64,000 nt of DNA, taken from Fragum whitleyi. Taxonomy: Eukaryota > Mollusca > Bivalvia > Cardiida > Cardiidae. The notes under the pieces are model-generated. The model did not search any database. It was not told the origin of the DNA and was given only the letters and a program-made list of their open reading frames with translations. Numbering within the stretch: position 1 is the stretch's first letter; every line of letters starts with the position of its first letter. Made by a program: the position numbers and the translations under genes. The stretch lies in contig OX411547.1 in the NCBI GenBank assembly GCA_948146395.1, positions 59,038,566-59,102,565 of the forward strand. Reading direction: 5' to 3'. Below, piece by piece: positions 20,957-32,275 of this stretch.

Positions 20957-21500
20957 AACAAGAGGGCCATAAACCGCTCATCTGAATTCGATTGGTCCAG
21001 TGGATCTTATCCAAGAAACTTTCTGGCAAAGATTCATTCAAATCTGCCTAATTGTTGAAGAGGAGACATTATTCGAATTTTAAGCAGTCAAAATAGACCC
21101 TACCAATCTATTCATTACAGATGAGACTCAAAATTAGCCCTACCCTGCCACGCCCATATTTATGGGCTAATGAAAATTTTGCCAACAATATTTGAAGAGG
21201 GTCATCAAAGGAACATTCTTGAAAAGTTTCATTGAAATATGCCCAGGAGGAGATGTCGCTCAAAGATTTTGGGTTCAAAATAAGCCCCGTCCTTTCATAC
21301 CCATATTTATTGGCTAATTAGAGTATAGCGTCGATTTTGAAGAGGGTCACCCAGGGAACATTCTGGCAAAATTTCATTGACATTTGCCCAGCGTTTTAGG
21401 AGAAGAAGGTTTAAGAAAATTGGCGACACACGACGGACGACGGAGTCAGGGTGATCCTAAAAGCTCCCCTTGAGCACGTTGTGCTCAGGTGAGCTAAAAA
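20957..21500 (+). repeat. Dispersed element with Helitron-like 3' hairpin
   Basis: Starts AACAAGAGGGCCAT. Internal units with CATACCCATATTTATTGGCT / CACGCCCATATTTATGGGCT. It ends CGACGGACGACGG, hairpin TGAGCACGTTGTGCTCA, then GGTGAGCTAAAA. A hairpin about 6 bp before CTAA resembles a Helitron terminus. Confidence 0.7.
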
Positions 21501-22028
21501 GAAAGATTGATACGGACCATACAGCCGACTTATGGACGCACAGGCGAACACTTAAACACTCAAAACAGTTTTTTTATATTATTTTTTAAATGACGTTTGC
21601 TCCATTTGAGTTATCAATTACAATTAGTTAATTACAAGTGTCGCAAAGTGAACCTCAACAAGTGATTTGTACATGATGAAAAGCTGTTTTTGCAGGGAAG
21701 TCTTTTACTTCATCAGTTGGAATCTCAAGACAAGACCTCTGGGTACTTTCTCGAGTCATTGACAAAATTTGTGTCAAGTTTTATGTTTTGGGTCAATTGG
21801 TCGTTGAGTTAGAGTGGAAACTGTTAACTGTTAAAATTTACTGATGACCGTTACGTGTATGACCCCGAAACAATTGGGCATTTCTTTGGGTTATGGGCAA
21901 TATTTGTGTAAAGTTTCGATATGGCGGTTCAATTGCTTCTCCGTTTACCTAGCGGAAAGCAAAAGGTCAATGGACTTAGAGACACGATGAAATCAATATA
22001 GGCTCCTCTACTTCTGAGTTGGTGGTAC
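21501..22028. other. Unassigned AT-rich stretch
   Basis: No reading frame or repeat structure recognised. Confidence 0.5.
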
Positions 22029-22452
22029 AGTTAATAACATCGTGAAATTGATAAGGTGAACAATTTTGGAATTATTTAGGTATGATGTTGAATGAGTGAG
22101 CGGAGCGAGTTTTGAGAGAAATTTAAGAGAGGGAATCCAATGTCGCTTGTCTTGATCAGGATGAACAAAATTAGCGATATATAAAACCTTAATGAAATAT
22201 GCATTAAAGTTGAATCAATAGCTTTCTATTTCGTCAAGAACCATTCTGGCGCTTTCAATTTCAATTATGTCAGTGAAATCGCGATTTGGTTCTTACTTAA
22301 TTCATTATGAATGTACATGTTGATCTTTTTTTTAATAACTTTGAGCGTTTTTAATGGTTTGAGTGAGCGTTTGGAATGAATGAATGGAGAGCTGAGTGAG
22401 CGATTTAGAATGATTTTTATTGAGATGAATGTCCATTTCACGATGTAACTAA
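22029..22452. mobile_element. MITE, AACATCGTGAAATTGACA family (copy 1)
   Basis: Left end AATAACATCGTGAAATTGAT, right end TCCATTTCACGATGTAACTA. Shares GGAATGAATGAATGGAGAGC and a central hairpin around GTCTTGATCAGGATGAACAA with the other copies. Confidence 0.82.
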
Positions 22453-22881
22453 CTTTATGATGGTGCTCTTAAACGTGCTTATGTGTATGAATGTGAAGAA
22501 AACAAGTTGAACTAGTTGGTTTGTTTCAAATGGCAAATCTTGGTGATGGAATGCAATTGGGCAAAGATATTCATAATTCAATAAAAGATGTGGTGGCAAG
22601 GTTTTTATTGGATTAGTATTGAGTTTGTTTTTACAATGAAATATTTATGTAGATAACTGCAATATGACGGAAAACAAACAACAATATGTTGCAAAAATAT
22701 TCATTAACTTTAAAAGTGTATCATCACTTTAAGAAAAGATTTTTATTTCGTAGCTTAGACAGAACTTTACAATATAACACCTTGTCAAAAATTAAATGTG
22801 TGATGAGGTCGTTCAGAAAGAGAAAATATACCTTTAAAAGAAGCTATAACATAATTCTACGGAAAACAATACGCAATCTTA

Positions 22882-23000
22882 CCAAATAAGCAGATCACGT
22901 GATTGGTCTGTGCTATTGCCACAATACTGAGAAAACAGATCGCGACCAAACAAGCAGATCACGTGATTGGCTAGTGCTATTGTCACATTTGCTGACCTTA
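22882..23000. promoter_or_regulatory. Duplicated 64-bp block with TCACGTGATTGG
   Basis: CCAAATAAGCAGATCACGTG (22882) recurs at 22946 as CCAAACAAGCAGATCACGTG, each followed by ATTGG. The motif joins a TCACGTGA E-box (the type bound by MiT/TFE and USF proteins) to an inverted CCAAT box. A third TCACGTGA is at 23233. No gene start is visible nearby, so function is a guess. Confidence 0.35.
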
Positions 23001-23506
23001 TTGGACTTGACTTATCACATGATTTCCAAATATAGTAATGCAAACATGTGATACTAATATATTCGTACGCAACTTTCAATAAATATCGTTTAAAACATAA
23101 ATAAGTGTGTTGATAATATACATGAAGTGATGGTTGTGTTATTCTACAGCATTATTACTTTTGATGAAATAAAATGTATGTCTTTGTTAAGTTGAAATAT
23201 ACAAAATAGGCCGAAGTGTATTCACATCCTGTTCACGTGATATGTGTTCTCAAAAAACCCGAAATGAAATTATCTTGAGTTCATTTTGCGGTTTTGTTAA
23301 ATCTAAGTTGGAATTGCTCCGCATTCCAACTTAAAAATGGTAAGGTAGGTTTTTTGATAAAATAAGACTGAAGGGCCATTTCCAAGAAACCCAAAATTCA
23401 ACAAGAGGTCGTAACAAAAACAAATCTACAAGTAATTAGGCAAAACAAATTACAAATACCTAAGTTCGCTCTGTATTTGTTCTTGTAATGCGACCTAGCC
23501 GCCGTC

Positions 23507-23705
23507 AAAACGCAGTTGGAAGCGCGTCGGACTGTCTATCTAGTGGTCCCGGGTTCGATCCCCGACGAGGGCACTCATTGTTTGCGACTATTTGTCTCTC
23601 ACCAATGGGTTAATAATCGTTGACCCATGTGAGATAGCAGCTGGAGGCTAGGAAAGGATTTGATAGTAGTACTCGTGAGAGAAATACCGGTAAAGTCGCC
23701 TACTG
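23507..23705 (+). mobile_element. tRNA-derived SINE (copy with head)
   Basis: Head CGCAGTTGGAAGCGCGTCGG and B box GGTTCGATCCC, then body with ACCCATGTGAGATAGCAGC and TGGAGGCTAGGAAAGG. Relatives at 1440, 7735 and 48766. Confidence 0.72.
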
Positions 23706-24596
23706 ACGTCACGACTAAGCCACACCCTGCCAGGTGTCTAATAACGCTGAATATAAATCATACTCTTATTTCATTAAAAACGAAGGAAAAAACGCTGTTG
23801 TGAAATCATTTGAGTTAGTGGTATTAAGTTCCTGTAAAGAGTTTTTAAACCAAATTAAAGCTGTTTCTATTTCCAAAAATAGCAGTTTGCCCAGATATAC
23901 AATATACCAAATTGAAGCTGTAGACGAGCACTAGCAGTTGCACAACATTAGAGGTCCAATCTCATAACAGAATAGCCAAACAATAATGGAAAAGGGGTAT
24001 TTTGTTCAAAACCAACAACTTCATTATGTCTGGGTGAAATGTGCCTAAATTTGATCAGAATATAGACAAATGTTCCTACTCGGTACTACTAAAACCTTTT
24101 TTAGACAAAATGGATTACAATTATCTATACCTCGTTTCCGTGTGTATCTAGATCTAGTAGCTATTGTTTGAGATTGAGTAAGTTTGTCGAATACTGAATA
24201 CTTGAGCCATTGATTAACAAAAAATGTACCACATTAAAGAGAGAAAGCCAGTATACGAACTTTCCGGACAACCCTCATATGCTTGGGAAATTTGTTGTGG
24301 TAAGTTAAAACTACTCAATATTTTTACTCCAATTTTGAATGGAATGTTATGGAAAATACGTGAAAGGCCTCGCGGTTTAGATGATCGTTTAGACAAAGAT
24401 AGAATGACAATGGGTCAAATAACGGACACCGAGCACCAGCTGTAGGATTTCACTTGGCTCCAGGGGACAAAATGTCGAGAACGAATGGTACCGCACCTGA
24501 TGTTACTGGTGAAATAAACATGTGACCCGTCAGGCGGAAAAGGGTCATCTTGAGCGAGCGCGAGCGTTAAGTGTAGAACCCAGTAAGAATGTCCGG
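23706..24596. other. Unassigned stretch with a weak plus-strand ORF
   Basis: The 73-aa ORF at 24224-24445 (MYHIKERKPVYELSGQPSYA...) contains a GGTAAGT donor-like site at 24299. Part could be an exon, but no motif identifies it. GTGACCCGTCAGGCGGAAAA at about 24522 is an isolated end of the MITE family at 37072. Confidence 0.3.
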
Positions 24597-24928
24597 ATTT
24601 GCACAGTACAGTGAAACGTGCATTAGGCGACCTCTTAAGGGCCCACCAAAAAGCGGTCGATAAAGAGAATGGCCGCGTATTGCACATTTTGAAGGAAATA
24701 TGATTTTGTTTGATTTTGTATAGTGTATAGTATTGCGAATATCTCAATTTCTCAATAGTCTTATGTCGTTAACAACACAGGATTCATTAACAAAATGTTT
24801 TAGCCCAATTATATCTACAATCCAATATATTTTAATTCAAAATGGGGGGGGGATTTTGGACTCGGTCGCTTAAATTGGTCGCTAAATAAACGGGTTCTCT
24901 CTTGAAAGCAAGTTTGACTGTACTAAAA
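24597..24928. mobile_element. Mariner-like MITE (TACAGT...AGCGACC ends)
   Basis: TACAGTGAAACGTGCATTAG at the left mirrors AAGTTTGACTGTACTAAA at the right. GGTCGCT-rich subterminal parts. Family of 2490, 38233 and 59088. Confidence 0.65.
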
Positions 24929-25186
24929 TTGTCCATTTTCAACTGATGGATCTCGCTTCAAACAATCATTAGCCTATGTTACGTTTCAATACGAAGACAA
25001 CTCTGTATTAAAATGCAAAATAATGCTTTGTGAAAACACGAACTGGTCGGTCCTGCGTCAATGATAACAAAAAGGCTATACAAAATGAAAACGAGCGCGA
25101 AACGTTCGACAAATATCACCCAGCTTTACATGCAAACTCACGAGCAAAGCAGTGTATAATTTACAGCCGTTTGCGAACCACTTAGC

Positions 25187-25360
25187 AACCTGCAGTGCTG
25201 CTTTTCCGTCTTGAAATCTGAATCGCGTTTAGGATGAAAACGTTCGCAAAACGTTTGAACAATGATACAAAGCTTTGCACGTGTACTGACGTGCAATGCA
25301 TGGGGAGGCAAGTTTTAAACGTGCGTTTACGTTTTTTCATCATGGACGCAGAGCTGCTTT
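25187..25360. mobile_element. Foldback MITE, CCCTGCGTTCAGGAT family (diverged)
   Basis: AGGATGAAAACGTTCGCAAA and inner GCTTTGCACGTGTACTGACGTGC match the family at 5268. The outer arms read AACCTGCAGTGCTGC / GACGCAGAGCTGCTT. Confidence 0.6.
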
Positions 25361-25596
25361 CTGTGGAAAAGCACGTGTTAAGTCGTACGTCGGGAACATC
25401 TTTTATCTCTTACTCTACGTTTGTTACATATTCCAAGCGACCACTTTAGTCTAAAATATAGCACGTCGTAGAAGAAGGTTTTGTCTTGATAGTCAAGTTA
25501 CGTCAGACAGGTCACGTTACGTTTTCGCACGGTCTATCAAGGTGTCTGTAACAAACGTCGGATAGAAGTGAGGTGCTCAATCCCAGTTATCTGGTC

Positions 25597-25832
25597 TCGA
25601 GGTTATAACAGTTTCCTCATGCTCAACTGAGAAATTACTCAAATTTAAAATTTAAGTAAATCAATGAAAATAAAAGATAATATTAATAAGATGTTATTCA
25701 TAACAACTTATTAATATTATCTTTTATGTTAAAACATTAAAATAAGTATCAAAACAAAATTACGGCTTAAATATCAAATTAAAATTTTAGAACATTTTGA
25801 ATTGAGAATGAGAAAAGTTTTATAACCTCGGG
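25597..25832. mobile_element. MITE, CGAGGTTATAA ends with perfect central palindrome (copy 1)
   Basis: Ends TCGAGGTTATAACAG and AAGTTTTATAACCTCGG. Centre AAAAGATAATATTAATAAG / CTTATTAATATTATCTTTT around 25672-25728. Reverse-oriented sister at 30475. Confidence 0.82.
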
Positions 25833-26273
25833 CTCTTATGGCGCACTACGTGTTAAACCCCCTCCCCGTCTGATATGACCGTTTCTGGCCCATCCAGGTC
25901 TACAAAGTTCTGATAAGACTTGTCGTGTTTTGTTACGTTCCAGTATAGGTTTTCCGTGGACTTGCTTACTGCCGCTGGATCTACCTGTACTGTCTCCCAG
26001 ACAGTGGGCTACCAGTTACGGTTTTCCGCGTCTATCAAGTTCTGCAAAGACCCACTACGATTGACTGTTGGCGCCAAGAAGTTGAGGTACAATAAGTTGC
26101 AACTAAAGAGCTCAACGATCACTGTTTTCTGAACACAATGTAGGGAGGAGTCCCTTACATCCACGGCTTGTCTTCTTTGGTGGCGTTACCTTAAGATATA
26201 CAAGTAATAGAGGTGCCCTGAAGGACAAAAGTCTCCAGTTTCGTGAATATACAAATGAGTCGAAGCCTTTTTA
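25833..26273. other. Stretch with a GC-richer 70-aa ORF of unknown nature
   Basis: The plus ORF 25920-26132 (VDLLTAAGSTCTVSQTVG...) is richer in GC than its surroundings. No family recognised and no clear splice sites. Confidence 0.25.
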
Positions 26274-27412
26274 TCGTGCTCAAGGTGAGCTTTTGTGGTC
26301 ATTGAATGTCCGTCGTGTGTCGTGCGTCGTCTGTCGTCCGGCGTCAACAATTTTCTTGTTTACACTCTAGAGGCCACAAATATGGCCCAATCTTCATGAA
26401 ACTTGGTCAGATTGTTGGCCAAGTCACAATGACAATTTTCTTGTTTACACTCTAGAGGCCACAAATATGGCCCAATCTTCATGAAACTTGGTCAGTATAT
26501 TGGCAAGGTCACAGGGATGAACCCTATTGAAAATAGGAAGGATCCATACCATATCAAGGGAAAAGGGGCCTTAATGACAATTTTCTTGTTTACACTCTAG
26601 AGGCCACAAATATGGCCCAATCTTCATGAAATTTGGTCAGATTGTTTGCTAGGTCACAAGGATCAACCCTTCTGAAAATGGGAATGATCCATGCCATATC
26701 AAGGGAAAAGGGGCCTTATTGTCAATTTTCTTGTTTACACTCTAGAGGCCACAAATATGGCCCAATCTTCATGAAACTTGATCAGAATGATTGCCAGGTC
26801 ACCAGGAGGAACCCTGTTGGAAATGGGAAGGATCCATGCCATATCACAGGAAAAGGGGCCTTCATGCCAACTTTCTTGTTTACACCCTGGAGGCCACAAA
26901 TATGGCCCAATCTTCATGAAACTTGGTCAGAATGTTGGCAAGGTCACAAGAATGAACTGTATTGAATATGGGAAGGATCCATACCATATCAAGGTAAAAG
27001 GGACCTTAATGACAATTTTCTTGTTCACACTCTAGAGGCCACAAATATGGCCCAATCTCCAAGGAACTTGATCAGAATGTTGGCCAGGTCTCAAGAATGA
27101 ATCCTTTTGAAAATGGGAAGGATACATGTCATATCATGGGAAAAAGGGGCCTGACAATGTATGTTTACACTCTAGTCTCTAGAGGCCACTAATTTGGTTC
27201 AATAGTCAAGAAACTTGGGCAGACTGTTGGCCAGGTCACATGAAACTGGTTTAGAAAAGGCTAGAAACATATGCAGGGATCATAGGAAAAGAATAATGTC
27301 TTTCTTTGAATAATCTAATGGTCATTTTATGATCTTTAAAGCATTCAATTTAGCTAAGGGAGGACTCAAAGAGACGAAGGTGAGCGATATAGGACCATCA
27401 TGGTCCTCTTGT
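26274..27412 (-). repeat. Dispersed element with 145-bp tandem repeat
   Basis: CAATTTTCTTGTTTACAC-type unit starts fall at 26433, 26578, 26723, 26868 and 27013 (period exactly 145), with partial units at 26348 and about 27155. The minus orientation is shown by TGCTCAAGGTGAGCTTTTG and GTCCGTCGTG at the left and GGACCATCATGGTCC at the right. The ORFs of 110 and 85 aa here are the repeat read through. Confidence 0.85.
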
Positions 27413-28095
27413 ATAAGATATCAAACACCAATGAATGTGATATACGTAACGCTCAAACCTTTCAATCTAAGGTGTGGATTGCGGCCTGGGAATAAAACGT
27501 CGAAAAAGTTTCGAAACTTACAACTTGCTCGTAGTTTGCAAAAACAAAACTTACGGACCCAAAACCGTGTGTAGGACGTAGTATCGGATGAGCTGTGAGG
27601 GCTTAACAGAAGACACTTTCTGTCCTCGCAACTACATATTTTGTGCCATCGGTATGGTGATTCGACCCCTGGAAACTGTAATTTATTTTTCTTCTCCCCG
27701 TCATTTATATTTGCTGGCTTATAATCTAATATGAAATTCAAAGTAAGAGAAAACTTCATATAATTTCAGAATGATTTTAATACATTGTGTGGTTGTCGAT
27801 GCATCATGATCATAATGTAAATATTTTAGTCAGACGGACAGGCAGACGATCGGTCTGACAGAATAAGCGTTTGGTAGACGCTTGTCCTCTGACAGCACAA
27901 AACATTTTTTTCGAAAGGGTAAGAAAAAATAACGACGAAATAATCAGCTTTGTTCCTAAATTTTTATTCATTTATTCATGCCAAATAGAAAAAAATGTCA
28001 CAATTTTAAGAAGCCAACGGCACAAATTTGCATAAGGTGACACAGTTTGTTTCAGAGAGAAATATGAACAGTACCGCGAAAAAGGACAATCTGGG
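27413..28095. other. Unassigned stretch
   Basis: A 112-aa minus ORF (27421-27759) overlaps it but has no recognisable motif or splice support. Confidence 0.4.
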
Positions 28096-28320
28096 AATCT
28101 CGTAAATCGATATTTGAAAAAGAGATTTGTTCCAGACAAGGTCAACTGGGCGTCGCATTTCATAAAAAGAGACAGAAAGGTAGAAGGGTCATTTCAGATA
28201 CAGAAAATGATTCATTTCCAAAAGTTTCGACCCTAGTCAGACTGCACGATCCGCGCAGTCTGAATAGGGTCGAAACTTCACGCACTACCCAGGTGGCCCT
28301 TTTCACGTGCTGGTTTGGTT
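28096..28320 (-). mobile_element. MITE with GTCAGACTGCGC inner foldback (copy 1)
   Basis: GAGATTTGTTCCAGACAAGG and GTTTCGACCCTAGTCAGACT / AGTCTGAATAGGGTCGAAAC match 35300-35517 in order. The outer end GCCCTTTTCACGTG is decayed. Confidence 0.65.
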
Positions 28321-28670
28321 CACAAATCATAATAATCTATTAGTGTGCTCAAATAGCTGTTGGCAAACCAATTAGACTCGACGTCGACTGCCAACTACAG
28401 CCTTTTGTCAGAGTTATACGTGTATACATTTCTCGATAATTATCATTTATAATGTTTCCAACGATATCCTTTAAAATCATTGTATTAAAAATATGAATGC
28501 ATAATGCCCCATCAAAATTAAAGGAAACTTGTAGATTTCACAAGTCATTTCATCGATAAGCGACCAAAACATTGTAACTCAAATTAGCTGGAAATATTAT
28601 TCATTTTATCGCAAGACAATAACTGTAAAATTCGCGAGTGCATTCTTCTTAAAACACGGATTAATTGATT

Positions 28671-28793
28671 ATGTCTGACAAGGCAACCGAGGGTACAATT
28701 TCTGAAGCAGTCGCGAGTTCTTCGAAATCGACTACAATCGCCCTCCGCTTCCTCCCGTTTCTAAAGCTAAAGGTCCCATCCCGCAATATATAG
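28671..28793 (+). other. Short 40-codon ORF
   Basis: Reads MSDKATEGTISEAVASSSKS and stops at TAG (28791). The Ser/Thr-rich start looks protein-like but the ORF is short and has no known match. Confidence 0.15.
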
Positions 28794-29087
28794 GCCCTAA
28801 TATGTCATCAGTGTTAGGCTTAAGAGCATAGATTTATGGTGATACATTCGTAGAAGAATTTCTACAGGTAATTTGCTTAAATTTAACAATTTATCCACCA
28901 ATGAAATGTAAAAAGATTAAATTCAAATAAAAACGATTTTATTCCTGTTTAACAATTTCAGTTCGATAATGTGAACATCGTTTGAGCTTATATTCTGGTA
29001 AAGCTTGGCTAGTCATTTAAATATCTGTTTCTTTCAAAACTTTCAAAATGACAATTAAAACTTTTAAAATCTATGCCATTTCGAAAA

Positions 29088-29310
29088 TATGTGTGATCCA
29101 TTTGGCGAAAAGGGCTATCTGTTAGATGCGAAAAGTTTCGATCTTAGCCACACTGCGTGGGCTGCACAGACTGTCTAGGTTTGAAACTGTTCGCATTTTT
29201 TTCATTTTGTATTTAGAATGGTTATTCTACCTTCCCGTATACAACATTTTGAAATGCAACACACGGTTGACCCCTACTTGAACCAATATCGTGTTCAAAT
29301 ATCTTTTTTA
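29088..29310 (+). mobile_element. MITE with GTCAGACTGCGC inner foldback (diverged copy)
   Basis: GTGTGATCCATTTGGCGAAA, the foldback TAGCCACACTGCGTGGGCTG...CAGACTGTCTAGG and GGTTGACCCCTACTTGAACC match 37072-37325. Confidence 0.55.
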
Positions 29311-29512
29311 CATAGTATTTACACTCATTTTATTGCATTACGGTCCGCATTTGTAATTTATCGTCTACATCAACAGAGTGTAAAATTTGTCCTCGTTAGC
29401 ATTTCAAATTGATTGGTCGTCGATGTCATTCAAACCGTCGGTTGACCAATCTAATCATTCATTCAGGCAGCGTTGCCCTTCGTCATTTTCCGCCATTTTG
29501 TTTCAAGTACAG

Positions 29513-30019
29513 ATAACAACATCGTGAAATTTTGAATGATTTTTGATTGGTTTGGGAATGAAATTTAGTGGAGTGGAGCGACTTTTGAGTTAATTTAATG
29601 GGAAATAATCCAACATCGCTAATTTTGTTCATCCTGAACAAAATTAACAATAGTGATTATCTCCCTTTAATAAAATATGCACACAAGTTCTATAAATAGC
29701 TTCCTATCTCTTAAAGAACCTATTCGATGCTTACAATTTCAATTTTGTCAGTATAATCGCGCCTTAATATAGCTTTATTAATTTTGAATGACTTTGATGA
29801 TAATATCTTTTTTAGTGAGTTTGAAGCGTTTCGGAATGGTTTGAGTGAGTGTTTGGAATGAATGAATGAATGAATGAATGAATAAATGAATAAATGAATG
29901 AATGAATGAATGAATAAAAGAATGAATGAATGAATGAATAAATGAATGAATGAATGGAGCGCTGAGCGAGTGATTTTGAATGTTTTTGATCGAGATGAAT
30001 GTCTATTTCACGATGTTGT
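29513..30019. mobile_element. MITE, AACATCGTGAAATTGACA family (copy 2) with GAAT microsatellite
   Basis: Left end ATAACAACATCGTGAAATTT, right end CTATTTCACGATGTTGT. Central hairpin ATCGCTAATTTTGTTCA / TGAACAAAATTAAC. An expansion of GAAT/AAAT units fills about 29856-29955. Confidence 0.85.
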
Positions 30020-30474
30020 AAACTGCAGTTTCGTAGAAAGGCGACTTCAATATAGTAACTACAACTTGATTCAGCTGTAGTTAAGTCATTTAGGTAGCCA
30101 ATTAACGATTTGCTTTTTGTTTCATGTCCACGAAAATATGACTTGCAGAAAATAATAATTGTTCCTCTGTTTGACTTTTCTTACAATTTCAAATGTGCGC
30201 CGAACCCAAGAAGCTAATTTTATATCATAAATATTTTAAAATCGGATGTCTTGAAAACCAAGGTAAAAAGTGAAAAAAAATAGCATGTTTCGTTATAAAG
30301 CTGTATTTACGGAGTTTTGGTATCCCCGCAAATTCATGAAAATACAAATCAGTTAGAATTAAAATAGACTACAAAGAACTTACAATCCTTGTTTAAATTG
30401 TGTTCATGTCACCGCGACCCGCCACGCGTAAGGGTACCGAATGTATCGATAACGATAAACTTGCGCTATCTGGG
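30020..30474. other. Unassigned stretch
   Basis: AT-rich, no reading frame or TIR recognised. Confidence 0.5.
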
Positions 30475-30709
30475 CCCGAGGTTATAAAACTTTTCTCATT
30501 TTCAATTCAAAATTTTCTCAAATTTCAATTTGAGATTAAAGCCGTAATTCTGTTTTAATACTCATTTTAATGTATTAACATAAAAGATAATATTAATAAG
30601 TTGTTATAAATAACAACTTATTAATACCATCTTTTATATCACACATTTATTTGAATTTAAAATTTGAGAAAATTCTCAGTTGAGTCTGAAAAAGTTTTAT
30701 AACCTCGGA
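30475..30709. mobile_element. MITE, CGAGGTTATAA ends with perfect central palindrome (copy 2)
   Basis: Reverse complement of 25597-25832, sharing AAGCCGTAATTCTGTTTTAA and the centre AAGTTGTTATAAATAACAAC. It abuts the start of the LINE fragment at 30718. Confidence 0.85.
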
Positions 30710-30717
30710 CCCTGAAC

Positions 30718-31860
30718 TTGCTTAACTTAGTGCTACAGTTAAATGTAAATAAAACAAAAATTATGATCTTTGAAAATGGACAATCTTATGTGTACGATTT
30801 CTTTTTATAAAATACATAATTAGAAATTGTCAATTCTTTTAAGTACTTAGGATTAAACCTGTTTAAAAACGGAAAATGGAATCGCACACAAAAAATTATT
30901 TCGCAAAACGCTTCGTTTTCGCTCCACAAACTTTTTATTGTCTTTAACCAACTAGATCTCCCGATTAAACAACAACTTCAACTTTTTGATACTTTAGTAT
31001 TACATATTCTTAACTACCCATCGAAAATATTCGGTTATCATCCTTGTCCTGACATCGGAATTATCTTCTATAAATTTTGTAGAAGGATACTTTCTACAAA
31101 TAATTCAACAAATCTCGACGTACTCTATGGTGAACTTGGCAGAATACCGATGTACATTCATCGTAAATTTTTTATAATGAAGTACTGGGTTAAAATTTTA
31201 CAACTAAATCAACAATCAGTTCTATTTAAAACTTATAAAATGCTAAAAGAAGATGTAGATAATGGCAACCTTTACAATAACAATAATTGGGCCTATCAAA
31301 TAAAGAAAATTCTAAATGAATCAGGCTTATCAAATATTTGGTTAAACCAGACTATATATAGGGTTGACTATAATATAATTAAACAAAGAATACTTGATAT
31401 CTACTATCAGTCATGGTACACAGCTATAAATTATTCATCACGTTTGGAAACGTATAGTTTCTTTAAACATAATTTCTGTCTTGAAAAATACCTTGAAGTC
31501 ATTGAACAATCTAAATACAGAATCGCCTTAACAAGACTTAGAACATCAACTCATTCATTGAACATTGAAATATGAAGACGTAACAATAAACCAAGAAACG
31601 AAAGATTGTGCACAAATTGTAATTTAGGATTAATTGAGAATGAATATCATTTCGTTCTTATATGTCCAAAGTTCTCAGAACTAAGATCAAAATTTCTAAA
31701 AAAAAGTTTTATTTCACTTGGCCAACAAAACAAAAATTTATTAATCTTATGTCATCAAGTTCTACTTCAGTAATTCCTAATTTATCTAAGTTTATAAACT
31801 TTGCAAACATTGTCAGAAACTAACATTACGCGCTAATCTACCATGTATGCTTTAATTCTT
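30718..31860 (+). mobile_element. LINE C-terminal fragment related to the 32.3-34.6 kb copy, decayed
   Basis: Plus-strand conceptual translation starts in the region after motif C (LQLNVNKTKIMIF, FKYLGLNLF) and runs to the C-terminal cysteine/histidine motif (CTNCNLG...EYHFVLICPKF). The clearest open part is 31150-31575 (141 aa). Stops interrupt it near 30815 and at 31573. The order of motifs and the EYHF...ICP block match the minus-strand copy at 32.3-34.6 kb, so both come from one superfamily but in opposite orientation. The fragment begins directly after a foldback MITE that ends at 30709. Confidence 0.8.
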
Positions 31861-32275
31861 ATATTCAACGTATGCAACAGCATTTATTTTATTTTTGTTG
31901 TTGTAATGGTTCGGATAACTATCGATGGTATATTCAAACTAAAGTAATGCTCCTGGGAACTGGGCTGCTCTCAAGAGCGGAACGGACCCTGTTTGCATTT
32001 CTCACTTACTGCTTTACTCGCTTTACGTTATATTTGACAAAAAGAAAAAAAAATGCGTGAAAAACATCGCTCTATGTTTCGTTTTGATAGAGCTTTGTGG
32101 GTTTCATAAATTCAGATTCTTTATTAGACATAAAGCTATTACAAGCTCATTAGTCAAAATACAAACATTTAAATCAACATGCTATGAAAATGGTAGTGAT
32201 ATACATAAAATAATGTTCGTGATAAACAAGAACGTGAGAGTATATTATAAACACTATTATCTCTTCATAATAAAT
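31861..32275. other. AT-rich spacer between two LINE copies in opposite orientation
   Basis: Probably contains the 3' UTR of the minus-strand LINE. Short ORFs only. No TIR seen. Confidence 0.4.

Noticed and set aside
26633..27035. 110-aa and 85-aa ORFs with repeating peptide
   Set aside because: They are the 145-bp tandem repeat read in different frames.
26348..27160. Possible CRISPR-like repeat array
   Set aside because: The units are contiguous 145-bp repeats with no unique spacers, in animal-type DNA.
27421..27759. 112-aa minus-strand ORF
   Set aside because: No recognisable domain; composition looks like chance translation of AT-rich DNA.
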